DNA from: Mesocentrotus franciscanus
Taxonomy: Eukaryota > Echinodermata > Echinoidea > Camarodonta > Strongylocentrotidae
Length of the DNA stretch: 64,000 nucleotides
Direction of reading: 5' to 3'
Assembly: GCA_037976565.1 (NCBI GenBank)
Contig: CP137671.1
Coordinates: 24,814,197 to 24,878,196, forward strand
Made by a program: the position numbers and the translations under genes. The notes under the pieces are model-generated. The model was not told the DNA's origin. It saw only the letters and a program-made list of their open reading frames with translations, and searched no databases. Of the stretch, positions 13,002 to 26,192 are shown piece by piece. The number at the start of each line of letters is the position of its first letter. Position 1 is the first letter of the stretch.

Positions 13002-16000
13002 TTGACGGCAGCGAACAGGTAAAGGCTGCATACGTTTCAAAATAAATTCTGTATGAAAAGTCCTCAATATTTTCCGGTTCTATGATTGGTTTGTTACACA
13101 CACCCTCTCTCTCTCTGCCTTTCTCTCACTTGCATCACTGTCTTATGCTCTTGCGCGCTCTCTCTCTCTCTCTAGCAAATATTTTACTATTTTACACGTC
13201 ACCAACATGGATATCCAAAGCCGCCCAAACCTATATGCTCACTCTGTCGATTACTCCTTCCTCTAAAACCGAGTGTTTTCCATTATTTACTCTAGTAGAC
13301 TGGGGAAGATTATCTGTACTTTTTGTAAATTGGTTTTTGTCATGTAAATCCTCTTGGCATTTTTAATCAAAGAAGCGACATTTCTGATGAAAAGCGATCT
13401 CAACATTTACCCCTTTACTGTATTGTTTGTATATAATGTACTTGTACATGGAATGTTTCATATATACATTTTCAATCTTCAGACGAATTGTGGCACTCCG
13501 ATCAAATATTTGTAATGAACAGCTACCTATTGCAATTAAAACTGAGGGTTCCTTCCATGAAAACAAAACACACAATTCACTTAACTGTCAATGTTACCTT
13601 CCTGAAGTCGACCAATCAAAATCCCAGGATCTTACTAGAAATAGTTTTATTTTGATGCTTTCAGAATTTCTGCAGTTGATGTTTTATTTACTCGTATTTT
13701 GCTCTGCAGCTTTCAAGCAGTGAATCTTTTTATATGGGGTATATTTAGCCAAATCAATCCGAGTTGGTATTTCTTTTTGGCAAACAAAATTAAATATAAA
13801 GCATGCAAGCAAAGAAGGATAAATCAAGATCCAAATTAAAGGCTTTTATTTGCTTTTCGAGTATAAAGTAAACCAAAATCAAACAAAAATAAATCAAAAA
13901 CTCAACAAGAAAAAATATGGCACACACCAATTCCTTATGAGTAATTTGCTTTTTATAAGCATCTTTTGAGTGCCATTCATACATTTTCATTCTTAGTAGA
14001 AAATTTTAAAATCTATGCAACCTTTAATAACTGACGTACTTCGGTTCAGGTTTTCCCCTAGATTCGAATTTTATAATTTCCTCTGATAATCATCTCATTG
14101 AAAGTATGAATTTCAATGTGCAATTTTTACAGTGAGTTCACAAACTTTTATATACCTCTACTGCGTATGCACTAGAATCGAATTAAACTAGCTTATTTCA
14201 GAGGAAACTGTCGCTTGTAGATTCCTATTTTCGTCTAATATTTAGTAATGTTATTAAACGTGTTGATGAATAATGATAGACTGTTAAAGAAAGACTGTTA
14301 AATGTCATATCTTAGAGATTACTTTGTTCTTTCTGTTTAATTCGCAGCAAACGGAAAACGCTTTGATCACCACATCCTTTTTAGCTTCCATCTTTGATAT
14401 TCTGCATAATTTCCTCTGCCCTTGAGGATGACGATGAATAGCAGCTATTAGAAAATCTGAAGTACAGGATGAAGATAATTGCTCTCTTTCTCTTGGAATA
14501 AAATAGTCCATTCCGTTTTAAAAACGAATTAATCCATATTTAATTTCCTACAAATAAAATGGAGTATCATTTTTAAATTACAAATTCTTAATCGTCTTGA
14601 TATTTATAAAACACGTCATCTACGCGTTACTTACTAAAATAGCCAGAGATAAAGGTATTTTTATCTTTAAAATATTATTTCATTTACAATTTCCAATCAG
14701 CGATGTAATGGTGAGAAACATGATACAGAAATCAATAATCTACAGATTTGTTTTCCTGCCAATTTATATACACTGTATCCATCATGTCATGTATGACTGG
14801 GCGAAAATGATTGTGCAGTGTATTTATGACGTTTGTGTCATGCATGAATATTGCTAGAAACGTTAAAATCCTCTATTGTCTAATACATTCATGCAGAATC
14901 CAAGCAATTGGGAAGACATGAAAATGATAAATAGTACCGTAATGACTTTCACTTCGGGGCTGACTCATAGATTTAACCAGTCAATTTCGATTTTTCAAAC
15001 GCAATGATTTGAGAGTTTCCCGGGGTCTTGACATTTGCTGATTTGTCTGAAGCGTTGAATTTTTTTTTTTTTTTTTTTTTTGTTAGTGTTTTTTTTGTTC
15101 TTCTATCATTTAAATCAATATCACCTGCATTATCATAATCATATAATTATACATACGCATGTATAAAAGTGCATGATGTTTGTGTGTGGATGTGTGTGTA
15201 TTCATATTTTATATGTTTTATATTATATTTTGTGTGTTCATGATATTTTATCAATAATCCCAAGGAATTATTGTCATCGTATGTTTTATGATATGACATT
15301 GTGTACTGTATTAATAATTCATGAGATATGCATCTAATAGGAATACCATTCTCGTTTTTTATATAATTACATTCATCATCATTTAAAAAGTATATTTGCT
15401 GAATTAATAAATTAAAGCACGGAACTAATAAGCGCATACATACAGATACATGTCTTTTGGTGCAAATCTAGTTCAATTATGAATTTAGACAGAATAAAAT
15501 AAAGAGAAAGAAATACATTGGATTATAAATGAAGCTAGCACCCTTAAGGGATACCCTACAAAGCTACAATGCTGTAATATCTGCGCATTACGTTTTGTAG
15601 GTGCCAACAAAAGTGGTTTGTTTCAAATTTTCTCACCGAAGCACACAAGCCAAAGGGCTGCTTGTATTTATTTGGTTCTCAAAGGAATTTGTAATTTCAA
15701 AAAGGGATTAGATTGAAGCGGTAATGCGATTTTAAGGTAAAAGATGACAGGGGAAAGTGTCTAATTCCCCTATCAATTACTCGCTTGTCGTAAGTGGCAA
15801 TGGTATTATGAGTCATCCCTGGATTTATGACTTAATAATTCTATTTCGCTCTGCATGACTGTATATGTTGATTTGTTTGATTTGTTTATAACCTCGATAA
15901 TTTGTTGATTTCCATTAAATTTTGTTTTAATACAGCCTGGAAATTTCACTCGCCGTTTTTGTTTGAAAAGCATATCAGACTTGTCAAATTGTCTTGAATC

Positions 16001-16026
16001 ACTGGCTACACAGGAAGCGGAAAATC
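13002..16026. other. Anonymous non-coding stretch
   Basis: AT-rich sequence without a supported gene. It contains short CT runs near 13105-13175 and a T22 homopolymer at 15060-15081. Open frames reach only 98 codons and lack family motifs. Confidence 0.55.
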
Positions 16027-16135
16027 AGTGATGATGATGATGATGATAATAATAATAAAAATAGTAACCGATATAACAATGATAATAATAATGATAATTA
16101 TAACAATAATAATAATAATAATAACAACAAAGAAA
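16027..16135 (+). repeat. (GAT)n / (AAT)n trinucleotide repeat
   Basis: GATGATGATGATGATGATAA passes into interrupted AAT/AAC repeats over about 110 bp. The plus-strand frame of Asp and Asn residues across it is repeat-derived and should not be read as a protein. Confidence 0.85.
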
Positions 16136-16504
16136 ACGATGTTTCCCCCAGAATAGACGACCCCTATAATTATGTTGTCCCCGCCACATTAGCTTTCAAA
16201 ATTTATTGTAGAAACTCAATAACTATTCGGTTTGTATATACATCGAAAAAAATATAGATTGGACCTGAACCCATTACTCTGAGATATCGTGTTTTTTGTA
16301 ATTTTCAATTTATCTTAAGTATATTGAGATTAGTAATATAAGGGCAGTATTATTGAGTGCTTCTTGTTTTATCGATATATTTTCAAAATCTATTTTACGC
16401 ATGAATTTTGTCATAAGCCTAAGGAATTAGTACACGTGTTTCACTCTATACCTTAATAGTATACCCCTGTTTGTCATCTTTTTTATTTCATAAAAAAAAG
16501 TTTG

Positions 16505-16840
16505 AAGAGGAAGTAGATCCGAATTGGAATTTGTTTTCAACAGAATCAGAAAAATTACAGAAACAGATCATTGAAGATTTGAGCAAAACATATTTTTAAA
16601 AAAGTTATGAATATTAAATTCGATCAAACACAAATTGGCAACTCTGTGACCATTCTTGTTTGTTTTGTTTGTTCTTCATTTTCTGTTAAGAAAAGGTATC
16701 TAATACATATAATCATTCACCCTATAGATAAATAGTGCTTTTGTGTTTCTACACAACCCTTGTATGACAAAATATATATTTCTTAATCAGGACATAAGCA
16801 TAATAAACTAAAACAAGCCAAATTTAATAAAAATATAAAA
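16505..16840. mobile_element. MITE family B, truncated copy
   Basis: AGAGGAAGTAGATCC at the left resembles the family B terminus. The block GATCAAACACAAATTGGCAA near 16622-16641 is shared with 12597-12616. The right terminal repeat is missing, and the flank becomes A-rich after about 16800. Confidence 0.5.
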
Positions 16841-17367
16841 AAAATAAAACAACAACAAACAGAACAAAACATGAATACAAAAAAGGACCCCCCACGAAAT
16901 TTTCAAACCCTTATTGCCTGGCAATGTGCCCTTCTTAGTCCAAAATGTCAGACAACACATACAAATTTCCTTCAAAAGTTTTGATCTCTTTTATCATAAA
17001 ATATGGGGTCATCTGTACAGAAAGAAATCATCAAGAAGTTTTCAAATATCTACCCAAACGGAAATGATTGTATGACGAGGGATTTGTGCGATATTAAATT
17101 CCAACCAATCTCAAACGACAGTCTAACGGTCTAACCAATTTTCGAAGCAGAAGTGCATCGGATATTGTATTCTACAGTTGGGTTTACTGAAAGTGATACG
17201 TACGAATAAAAAGAAAATATGCGAATTCAATAAACAAAATAAGAAAAAGTAACTTTGTCGCATAAGAAATTATAAAAATCAAATATTTCGACATCGTTTT
17301 GCAATGAGTCATTCATCTGTAATATTTCTGAAAATATTTATCTCTATTACACATCAGTAGTTAATAT

Positions 17368-17520
17368 TATTTGTATTGTTATCATTATTGTTATTATTAT
17401 TAATATTATTATTATTAGGCCTATTGTTATCATTATTATTCATTACTATTATTATGATCATTATCACAATAGTTATTATTGTCATCATCATCATCAATAA
17501 TATTACTACAGTCCTCATCA
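17368..17520 (+). repeat. (ATT)n-rich microsatellite
   Basis: Interrupted ATT, ATC and GTT triplets over about 150 bp. Its isoleucine/leucine-rich frame is an artefact. Confidence 0.8.
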
Positions 17521-18999
17521 TTTTCTTTGATATTGCATTATTACTACATTATTATGATAAAATTCACAAATACATTTAATAATATTCACATCGTCGTTCT
17601 GTTTTACCAACGTTGTTTTTTATGGGAACACTCATTTCGACACCACTTTCATAAACATATTCCATTTCCTACCATGCGACGGAAAGCAGTGAGACATCAA
17701 AATGACATTAGCTCGCTCTTGGCGTTTTATCCCAGTTGCGCATGAAGGCGATGAATACAAACCATCAACTTTTGGCTCAATTTGTTAAACGCGGCGAGGA
17801 AATGACCCTTCAAATTGGCAATATCTCTGCGAAATTACCCGCGGACGTCACAACAAGATTGAAAATTAAGGTGAAGAGGTTATGCTTGTTCTTGTCTTGT
17901 CCCAGTAAACCGGCCACAAAAACATCTGAAAACGAAATGCCTTTCCCGTAATATTTCCTACGATGGAAGTAGGTAGTGCATTTATATAATGGTTATTACA
18001 TTCATATCCAATGACTTTTTGTTACCTATCATGCTGCGTCAAATTACATTTCTGTTTTTTTGTCTATAGACTGACATATTTTTGTAGCCCAGCGTAGTCA
18101 TTGACATAATGGAGTTTTGTGCTGCATGCAATAATACAAGACTTACAAAAAAGACCAAAATAGAGTACTCTTGGTATGTATATTCCCAGAAAGATCGGAT
18201 ACGAGCAAAGATGTTGAATCTTCCGTTTTATAGTTGTTTTTCTTCTCCTTCTTTTTAACCATATATCTTTCTAAGTTCACTATCGTTAAATGTGTATCAG
18301 ACGATCACTACAGATGTTTCCACCTTTTCTTTCCTCTGATATAAGTTTTGTTCTTTCTTTCTTTCTATATATTTTTAAAATCTAGATCTTCTCCCATTAC
18401 ATTATCTTATTTCTACATATTTCTTTAACATTTTGTTTTCCTTTATCAACTTGGGTGTCTATAATGTAGGATTTCTATATTCCTTATGGAAGGATATTAT
18501 ATACATATCTAGTAGAAAGATAGCTTATTATATCTCAAATATGACATTCTGTGCCTTGTCAAAACGCACTCAGAGAGCAAAGAAATAGAAAAGTATCACT
18601 TAACCACGTTAACAGGATACATACATGGTCATATTTAATGAAATCATACAAATGCTCCTTTAGGCCATCTAGGATAGATTTTATGTCAAATTCTTGGCCT
18701 TAATTATTAGTCACAAATTTTCAGTAACAACTTTGGATAAACTAGTGATCAGCAAAATTCACATCTTTAGCCATATTTACAGAAATCAGTTTTCCTTTAA
18801 ATGACGAATTCATTTTTTTCCATATAACCAACAAGAAAAAATCCTTCAAAATTAAGAAGATTGAGTTCCATCTCTGACGATTTTTTATCAGAATGTCAAA
18901 AAGGGCATGCATTATTCATAGCGTGTACTAGTTTCATTTGAAAACACGTCACTGTATTAAAGGAATGGTGTTATTTAGTGGTGTCTATAATAATTTCAG

Positions 19000-19103
19000 G
19001 CTCAACGAAGAGCTGTGTTCAAGCCTGTCTGCACTAGTTTGGCCAGGAGGGATTAGACCTCCCAGCGTGGTCACTGACAGAGGGGATCATGGGGGACCAA
19101 CAG
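19000..19103 (+). CDS. Candidate internal host exon (104 bp), product uncertain
   Basis: A splice acceptor (TAATAATTTCAG ending at 18999) and a donor (CAG then GTATCG, GT at 19104-19105) bound one open frame of 34 codons, entered after one base of a split codon. The peptide reads LNEELCSSLSALVWPGGIRP and then PPSVVTDRGDHGGPT-like residues; the other two frames contain stops or look non-coding. The segment is more GC-rich than its flanks. The WPGG motif followed by a proline is faintly reminiscent of the segment just before the ligand-binding lobe of NMDA-type glutamate receptors, but that is a guess from four residues. No partner exon was recognised in the window, so a long-intron gene or a chance exon are both possible. 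Confidence 0.3.
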
Positions 19104-19270
19104 GTATCGCTTAGACATTGTTTGCTATATAGAGGGCGCAAGTAGCTACAAGTAGTGCAGTGGGGCTTTAAGATACCAAAAACAAATCGCGTCTCTCAGT
19201 TGGATACACGCCCACTTCCTTTGCATTTACCTCAGTTTGTGTAATGTAGCCAAGTACTTTACGCCAGTTA

Positions 19271-20070
19271 AGGCTTGTTCAGATGTGGCGCGGTAAGCCG
19301 CCGCAACAAAAACAAAAACAAACAAACAAAAAAAAAAGATCGCCGCGTTTTTTGTTTCTTTTAACACTAGGTACAGTTCAGTTCTTGTTTAAGACCGCAA
19401 ATGTCTTCAAAGTGCATGGTTATTGCTCTTATTCTTATTTATAACATTTCTAGTGCCCTTTTAGGACCTAAAATTGCTATGAAGGTAATTTTAGACCCCA
19501 ACATTTGTGAAATTTAGATTAAATCCGATCATACCAAATTAGCTTCACTTAAAATACGGTGATCGATAATTTAATATAATTTAATAATAACAATACACGG
19601 GCCGGCTGGTTATGCGTATTATAACCAACACGAAAAGCCAACATTTGGCATTGGCTGGAATTAAACGTATTTGGCGCTAACTCGTTTTTTCATCGGCTGG
19701 TTCAAAATTATCGAATATTTGTGGGGCCCCACAAATATTAGAAATGGTTATATTTATGGATATTTCAGCCGTCTCTGAACCGATTTTGATAAAACAAGAT
19801 GATTTTGTCATTTAAATTGTATGCTCTTTCAAATTTGACACTCAGTTTTTCATTATCTCACACAAAAATTATTTTGTGTAGCGCCTTCTATACCAAAAAC
19901 TCAACTATCCCTTTAAATGATTGGCAAAGGTGCTTAACAAAGACTTGCGCGTATTCACTTAGCTCTGTGTCATAGGATACAGAGATGTGAAAGGGTATTA
20001 CACTTTACGTCATCATTATAAAAATTATTAAAAAACGTCGCGGTTTTCCGCGTCATATCTGAACGAGCCT
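19271..20070 (+). mobile_element. Harbinger-like MITE copy 1, enlarged by an insertion
   Basis: The left end AGGCTTGTTCAGATGTGGCG is mirrored at the right end (complement AGGCTCGTTCAGATATGACG). The right part shares AAGACTTGCGCGTATTCACT and AGCTCTGTGT with copies at 47904-48107 and 50961-51331. The left flank is TTA and the right flank TGG, so the 3-bp duplication is decayed. At 800 bp this copy is about 600 bp longer than its relatives, because another element lies inside it at 19369-19912. Confidence 0.75.
19369..19912. mobile_element. Insertion nested in the Harbinger-like MITE, TTAA-type
   Basis: The segment absent from sister copies starts near AGGTACAGTTCAGTTCTTG (19369) and ends with the complement of AGGGATAGTTGAGTTTTTGG (19912). 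TTAA follows at 19913-19916; on the left TTAA lies four bases further out (19361-19364). This fits insertion of a fifth TTAA-targeting, AGG-ended family after the host MITE had landed. The exact left boundary is uncertain. Confidence 0.5.
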
Positions 20071-20645
20071 TGGAGGGCTCATTATTTCTGATATCATGTC
20101 AACACGTGTTCCCTAACAGAAAAAAAAAGTAAGACGTAGTGTACAACATTTGTTTAGTATGGCCCAGATAAGGCGGGCAAATTGAGGGAAGTGGGGAAAC
20201 ATTAGAGTCTGCTATAAATAAAGAGATTGGAGGAAGGTTAGGAAATGGCGAAAGGGGTGAAATGGAAATGGATTAAGACAGCAATTAAAATGCTGTATCA
20301 TGTCCATCATGGATGTTAAAAGATGCATGCAACATGTTCGAGAAGATGGGAAGTAAAGAGAATTTCTTCATACGGTGTAAGCGACAGAGATTTATAGTGA
20401 GTATCACGTTTATATACATGTACATGTAATACTTTAAAAATCAGATGAAGAAGGTTCAATATCAAATATTCTTAAAAGGTGGCGATGAAAAGAGAGAAAG
20501 AGAAATTGACATGTAATGAAGAAATGGTAAAGAGAGACAGAGAAAAGAAATGACTCATAGGTTTAGAAAAAATACCGATAAAAGGAGAGACATGTACAGT
20601 AAGAGATTATTGATAAATGTATAAAGAGACGAGGAGAAGAGGAAC

Positions 20646-20683
<38 letters not shown>

Positions 20684-22667
20684 GCGAAGAAATAAAGAAA
20701 TTACATAGAGACAATCAGAAATAGAAGAACAAAATAGAGAAAGGAGACTCACCTTTCTTGCATGCCTTTTTAACCACTGAGAGAGACGAGAGAGGAAAAG
20801 AGCAGCAGTACAAAGAGATTTGGAGAGAGAGGATGCAATAAAGCTTGAAAAAAAAAACGGGGAAAAGAGGTTGTCAATTCAGAAATATCTCAATCATCTT
20901 GGAAAGAGGATTTCGTGGTATCTAAGAAATCGATCCACTCGCTGTGAGAAAAGCGAGGTTAGATCATATAATGCACCTTGTCAGAGAGCAAGACTGAAGA
21001 TCATTTTTCTCAAAGCGGCGTGAACGGAAGGAATAATTGGAGAACCACTCAAGTTTGATCAATCTGATTGATTGAAGAATTCTCGAAAGATGCAAAATAC
21101 GTTTGCACAAGAGGGGTGGGGTAGCCTCGGGTAATATGGATAGGAATTGACGTGTTTGAAAATACGCAGGATGGGTGGGAGGGGCGATTATATTTAGGGT
21201 TAATGATTAAGAGCGAGCAGGTGAAACGGAGGGGCGGATTAGCAAGTGGATGGGGTGGATTGTTGGTACAGGGGGCGGACATTTAACCGCTTCTCAACCT
21301 TAAGATGATGAATCGTTGGAGAAAATTCCAATCGATATCATGTACTTTCTCCGCATCCATGTTCTCCTATCTGAAGATCACTGCCATATTTCTGGGTAAC
21401 TAACCTTCTCGATTAACGCGGTGAGATGTTTTGTGGAGGAAGGATTATGAAAAAATCGGATGGCTGACCAATTATCATCAGATATCCCCAGCTAGTCAAG
21501 GGCAAAATGCGGGACAAGGTCTGGGACTGCCAGACCGAAACTAATTTCTAGATTTTAGGAAATGCTTCTAATTGCAAGGCATAGACTTCGTAGACGTGGT
21601 TTTAAATAGATGACGATGTGCTGTGATAAGCTGTCAAATGCAGAAAACAATACGTTTACATTCAACTCCACTCTGCCATTAATCTGGATAATATCTCAAT
21701 TCTCACATTTTAAAACGATCTCAACTATTTTCCCATTGGAGTCAAGTTCGGATAGCGTAATACTTCATTGTCATTTTCACACTTTTCAATAATTGCAATA
21801 TACCATTTTCGTAATGTAAATCTTTAAGTGCCTCATTACAAATTATTTCATTTACCTGTTATGAATAATTGAATTAGTAAGATGCGAATTGCATACATTA
21901 TGCGCTGCTAGGTAGGACAAGCCATAATGTTTTTTTTTCCGACAAAGCAACAGTTACTGTATGCAATTAGCATATGAGTATTACAGTTATTCATATAGCA
22001 GGTGAATGAAATAATGTGTAACAAGGCACTTAACAAAGATGTATGCATTACATTTGATAACATTAAGAAAATGGCCTTTTGCGTTAGGTTGATTTTTCGA
22101 AAATAGATGTTGTCGTATTTTTGGAATTTTTGAGAAAGCAAAATCAGTAAGGGGCTTAATCTACATAGAAATCGCCAATGTTTTTTTAAATTCCTATTTA
22201 CAATTTCATAGTAATTACTATAAAAACGAGGTGTTTCTGATATTTTGAAATTGTTCTGGATATTTCAAATTGAAATTTCACTTTATAAAATCCAGATCTC
22301 TATGTATCTGTGGCTATCTATTTCTTTTTTTTTTTCAGTGCTTCTGTGTTCTGATGATGGGGGCACCTACCTCCCCCTCCCTGTCTAAAAAGCCTTTATC
22401 CGTCTCTGACAGATATAGTGATATCTTTTTCAGGTTTGTTGGATTTTCACAAAGCCTTCTTGGCTCAGTGTGCAAATTGTGGAACGAACCCTCTACTTAA
22501 AAATTAACGGCTTGATCATTTGCTGTTAGGAAATGATTCGTCCTTCAGGTCTGCTGAATGCATCCCCCTTCATACGCTTTTGAGTAATGAAGTCACACAT
22601 TCATTGCAATATGATTGAAAGGGACATACAATCGCAAAGGATGATCTGAGATTGAGATCAAGTGAGA
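20071..22667. other. Anonymous stretch with a short (GA)n tract
   Basis: A (GA)n run of about 34 bp lies at 20649-20682 within a purine-biased part (20460-20720). Near 21100-21280 the sequence is G-rich (GGGGTGGGGTAG, GGGTGGGAGGGGCG) without a recognisable gene. A run of T followed by CAG near 22327-22339 could act as a splice acceptor, but no convincing exon follows. Confidence 0.5.
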
Positions 22668-22966
22668 GTGGGAAAAGCGACAAAGGATACGACAGGTGGT
22701 GAGACAGTGAGAGAAAAGAGAGAGAGAGAGAGAGAGATATACATACAGATTAAACAGAGATACACAGAAGAAGACATGCGGATATAATTTTACAGGCGGG
22801 CAGGTACAGAGAAAGAGAGAGAGAAAGGGAGAGAGAGAGAGAGAGAGAAAGAGGGGGTAGGGGTGGGGGAGGGGATCATGCCGAAACAGACAGAGACGGG
22901 CAGAGGCAGAGACAAACACGAGGCAAGAGAAAGAGAGAGAAAGAAAGAGAGAGAGAGCAATAGAGA

Positions 22967-23009
<43 letters not shown>
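22668..23009 (+). repeat. GA-rich microsatellite block
   Basis: Several (GA)n tracts, the longest near 22973-23006, are separated by mixed purine sequence and a GGGGTAGGGGTGGGGGAGGG segment at about 22854-22873. Frames on both strands are low-complexity artefacts. Confidence 0.85.
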
Positions 23010-23011
<2 letters not shown>

Positions 23012-24557
23012 CGTAGGAAATAAGGCCAGAAGGGCACATGAAACTTATCTTATTATGAAAATAAGAAGGCCTTGATTTCACAAGAAGACCATGAATGAAA
23101 ATCGAATCAAGAGCTGGTGTGTAGAGAAAATTATGAGGTGTAAAAAATACGTGGGTGTGCGTTGTTCGTGTGCGGTTGGCGGTGAGTGTGTGCGTGCCTT
23201 GTTACGTGTACATACCATAAACAGGATACGAGTGGATTCAGAAGACCTGAAAGCTAATATGACGACATCACGACACCATGCACGACATAACTACAGTTCA
23301 GATTGGACTTGTTTAATGTTTGCTGCTCGGCCTCAAGAGGGGGCTACAGCGTTCTGCTGCATGTCCAATGACTGCTGGACTGTAAAATTAAATTGGAACT
23401 TTAGATTTGTATGTCTTTAACCGTAAGTAGCACGAGGCACTTCACGTCTCTCCAGAAGTGAGATTTGAAGATACAACTGAAAATCTCCTGAGCTCTTAAG
23501 AAATGTATCTTCATTGCCCTTCGTTGAGAAATCAGGGTCAAACTAAGTGCTCTGATCAAGTAATCCAAGTGAAAATAATATCGATGGGCACTCTGTCTTC
23601 GTATTGATCCCAAAAGATTGCAGAGGAGAGTCCCCCCTTCGACGTAAAGTCGATCATAATCCGCTAATAGCAGACAACTGTGTATTATTTGTTTGTTAAA
23701 CATTGCGTCAGGGCATACTCTACTTTTCCGTCACCTCTGAGGAAATTTACAACTTAAAGGCTAAACGTCAAGGGATTATGTTAATTTGTATACGGCTCAT
23801 TAACTGCCGAGATATTATTCACCTCCTCCATCTACATTTGTCACTTTGCTCAATTAGCGGAATCTTTTTCGGGAAAAGGACGCTGCCCTGATCAATCCCG
23901 CAAAACTGATTTAGCCACGAGATGTCGGTAACCGGGGATTGCGACATGATTATGCAATGTACGTTTGTCGAATGAAATAACATGATTTCTAGTTTGTTTA
24001 TTCGTTCGTACCTGAAATATTTTCATGCTTCATATTATTGTAATACGAAGGGATCACGATGTTGCTAAAGAATCTATTTTTTTAATTTTTATATTTGATA
24101 AGTTTTTATTGATCCAATAACATTTTTACATTCAACATAAACATAATACAAATATACAGTCATTTATATCCATGTAACAACAATAAATCAAATAAGAAAT
24201 CAAATGGATCTATAGTATATAGAATAGAAAACTCACTAATCACCTCTATGATTTTAAGATAAAGAACCAGAGGCTCTCCCCCCACAATTTTTAAAAAAAA
24301 TAATATGCATCATATTCTGGGTTATTTTCCAGAGTGCCCTTACCCCCACAATTTTTCTGATGATGCTTCGATGTCTATCATTAAAAAAATTATATTTATG
24401 ATTTTCTTTTCTCTTTTTCTTTCTAAACCCTCCCTACGTGTTATACACATGTCGAGACTGCATGCGTTAATATCACATTTTTAATTCAATCTTTCTATCT
24501 TATAGAGCTTCCAGTGTTATAAAACCTTGTAAATTGTGCAAAACCGCATACAAGCCT
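23010..24557. other. Anonymous non-coding stretch
   Basis: No gene or confident mobile element. Frames of up to 109 codons in both directions around 23091-23703 lack start context, splice bounds and domains. Confidence 0.5.
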
Positions 24558-24848
24558 GGGGGGTGTTTCACAAAGACTAAGATCGACTTTAAGTTGGACT
24601 TAAGTATAGCGGGCCATTCATGCCATTGGTTGCTATCCCCATTGGTCTCTAAATTATAATCTTTAGATAATATTATTTCCTTCAATAATGAACTATCAAA
24701 AATGTAAACTCTGTAGATTTGAGACCACGATTTGTACGTCCCTTGAAAGACAAATGCCAGTAAATGGTAAGAGCAAACAGTGGCATGAACGGCCTGTTAT
24801 ACTTAAGTCCAACTTAAAGTCGATCTTAGTCTTTGTGACACACCCCCC
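24558..24848. mobile_element. Foldback MITE with arms of about 75 bp
   Basis: The left arm GGGGGGTGTTTCACAAAGAC is followed by TAAGATCGACTTTAAGTTGG, ACTTAAGTATA and a CATTCATGCCA block. The right arm is the nearly exact complement, including TGGCATGAACGGCCTG and TTAAAGTCGATCTTAGTC. If the last two G/C bases are assigned to the target, CCTGG appears on both sides, a possible 5-bp duplication, though this is ambiguous in a G run. The loop is unique and non-coding. Confidence 0.8.
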
Positions 24849-26078
24849 TGGTCTGTAAGCTTCACACGTTTTCCATTTATCCCCTCTTTCACCCACGGTG
24901 TACTGAATCAGCTTGAAAAAACAAAGTGCGAATTACCGGTGTTTTTTATGTCTTTTCCATTATTCTGTTTGTAAGGTTGTGTCCTTGAAATTCCCATTAC
25001 TCTGTATTTTATCTACTTCGAAAATAAACTCTCGTCTCCATCAGATACCTTTGCTAGTTGCGATGACACTGTTTTGTCAACCGATTATGGAGTATTGGTG
25101 AGGCGTGAGTTGTGTACCATAACGGCTTTGCCTTTTATGCGTCATTACCGTGTACCTCGCTGTTTACCCCCAGAACCGTGCAGATATTTTCGATAAGTTC
25201 CTTTTACTTCATGCTTGTTATAAATAACTTCATGGTGAAGACTGTGTCAACGAAACGGTCTCAGGAAACAAAGAAACCGAAGAAGGAAACAATATCCATG
25301 ACCACTTCAAATAGTATTTTTGTAGGAAAATTAAAATGCAAGTGCTGTTAGAGAGGATTAAGATATAAACATTTTAAATATGTAATAAGATATATGCCCA
25401 GTTCAAGAAGTTACGTAATTTATTTTATTTAAAAAACCTTAGTAGTACTTTGAATGGGCAATGCCAAGCCATTTTGTCTCCTTTATTAGTAACTTTTAAA
25501 AGAAAATCAGTATATCGGTGATGACCTGAGTCAAGCTGATAGCCTTACTAGAGCTTAAATCAGACTAAACTTCAAATAAGATGAAACTCTCATGTCAAAT
25601 TATGTACATAATTCCATAAAACATTTGAATAATACTTGGTAACCTCGGGACATCCATTGAACTTGACCAAATACATTACCAGACATTCCGGACAGCTTTA
25701 AAAAGAACTATATCAATATTAAAGAGCGATGCCAAGGGAAATAAATGAAAAAATGTAGTTTAGAGATTACGCTCTTTTGAAGAATGTTAAGATTAAGAAG
25801 TGTCATGATTTGAGATAGCTCTGTCCCTGGTAGGCAAAAAAGAGTACGAGTGAAAATTGTAATCCTCCTAATAAATTGACATTTATCAGTAATTTGTGTA
25901 ACTGAAGAAGATGTGACTTTATACATTAAAAAAAATCAGCCCCTGTTCAATTAAATCATTTTTATCTACTACATGGATAACAATCTCGATAAAAAGAGGC
26001 AAGTCCGAGGAGATAATCGACCGGTGCCCCCGACCACAGTTATGAATAAAATGATGAAGTCGTATCAGAAAAGTAAAC
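24849..26078. other. Anonymous non-coding stretch
   Basis: AT-rich sequence with no supported features. Confidence 0.5.
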
Positions 26079-26192
26079 TCTCTCTCTCTCTGTCTCTCTG
26101 TCTCTCTGTCTCTCTATGTCTATATCTCTCTCTCTCTCTCCCTCTCTCTCACACACATACACACGCACACACACACACACACACACACACTC
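26079..26192 (+). repeat. Compound (TC)n-(CA)n microsatellite
   Basis: An interrupted TC/TG-TC tract passes directly into a CA tract of about 40 bp. It is a typical compound microsatellite and non-coding. Confidence 0.9.

Noticed and set aside
15994..16257. Asp/Asn-rich plus-strand frame
   Set aside because: Product of the GAT/AAT trinucleotide repeat.
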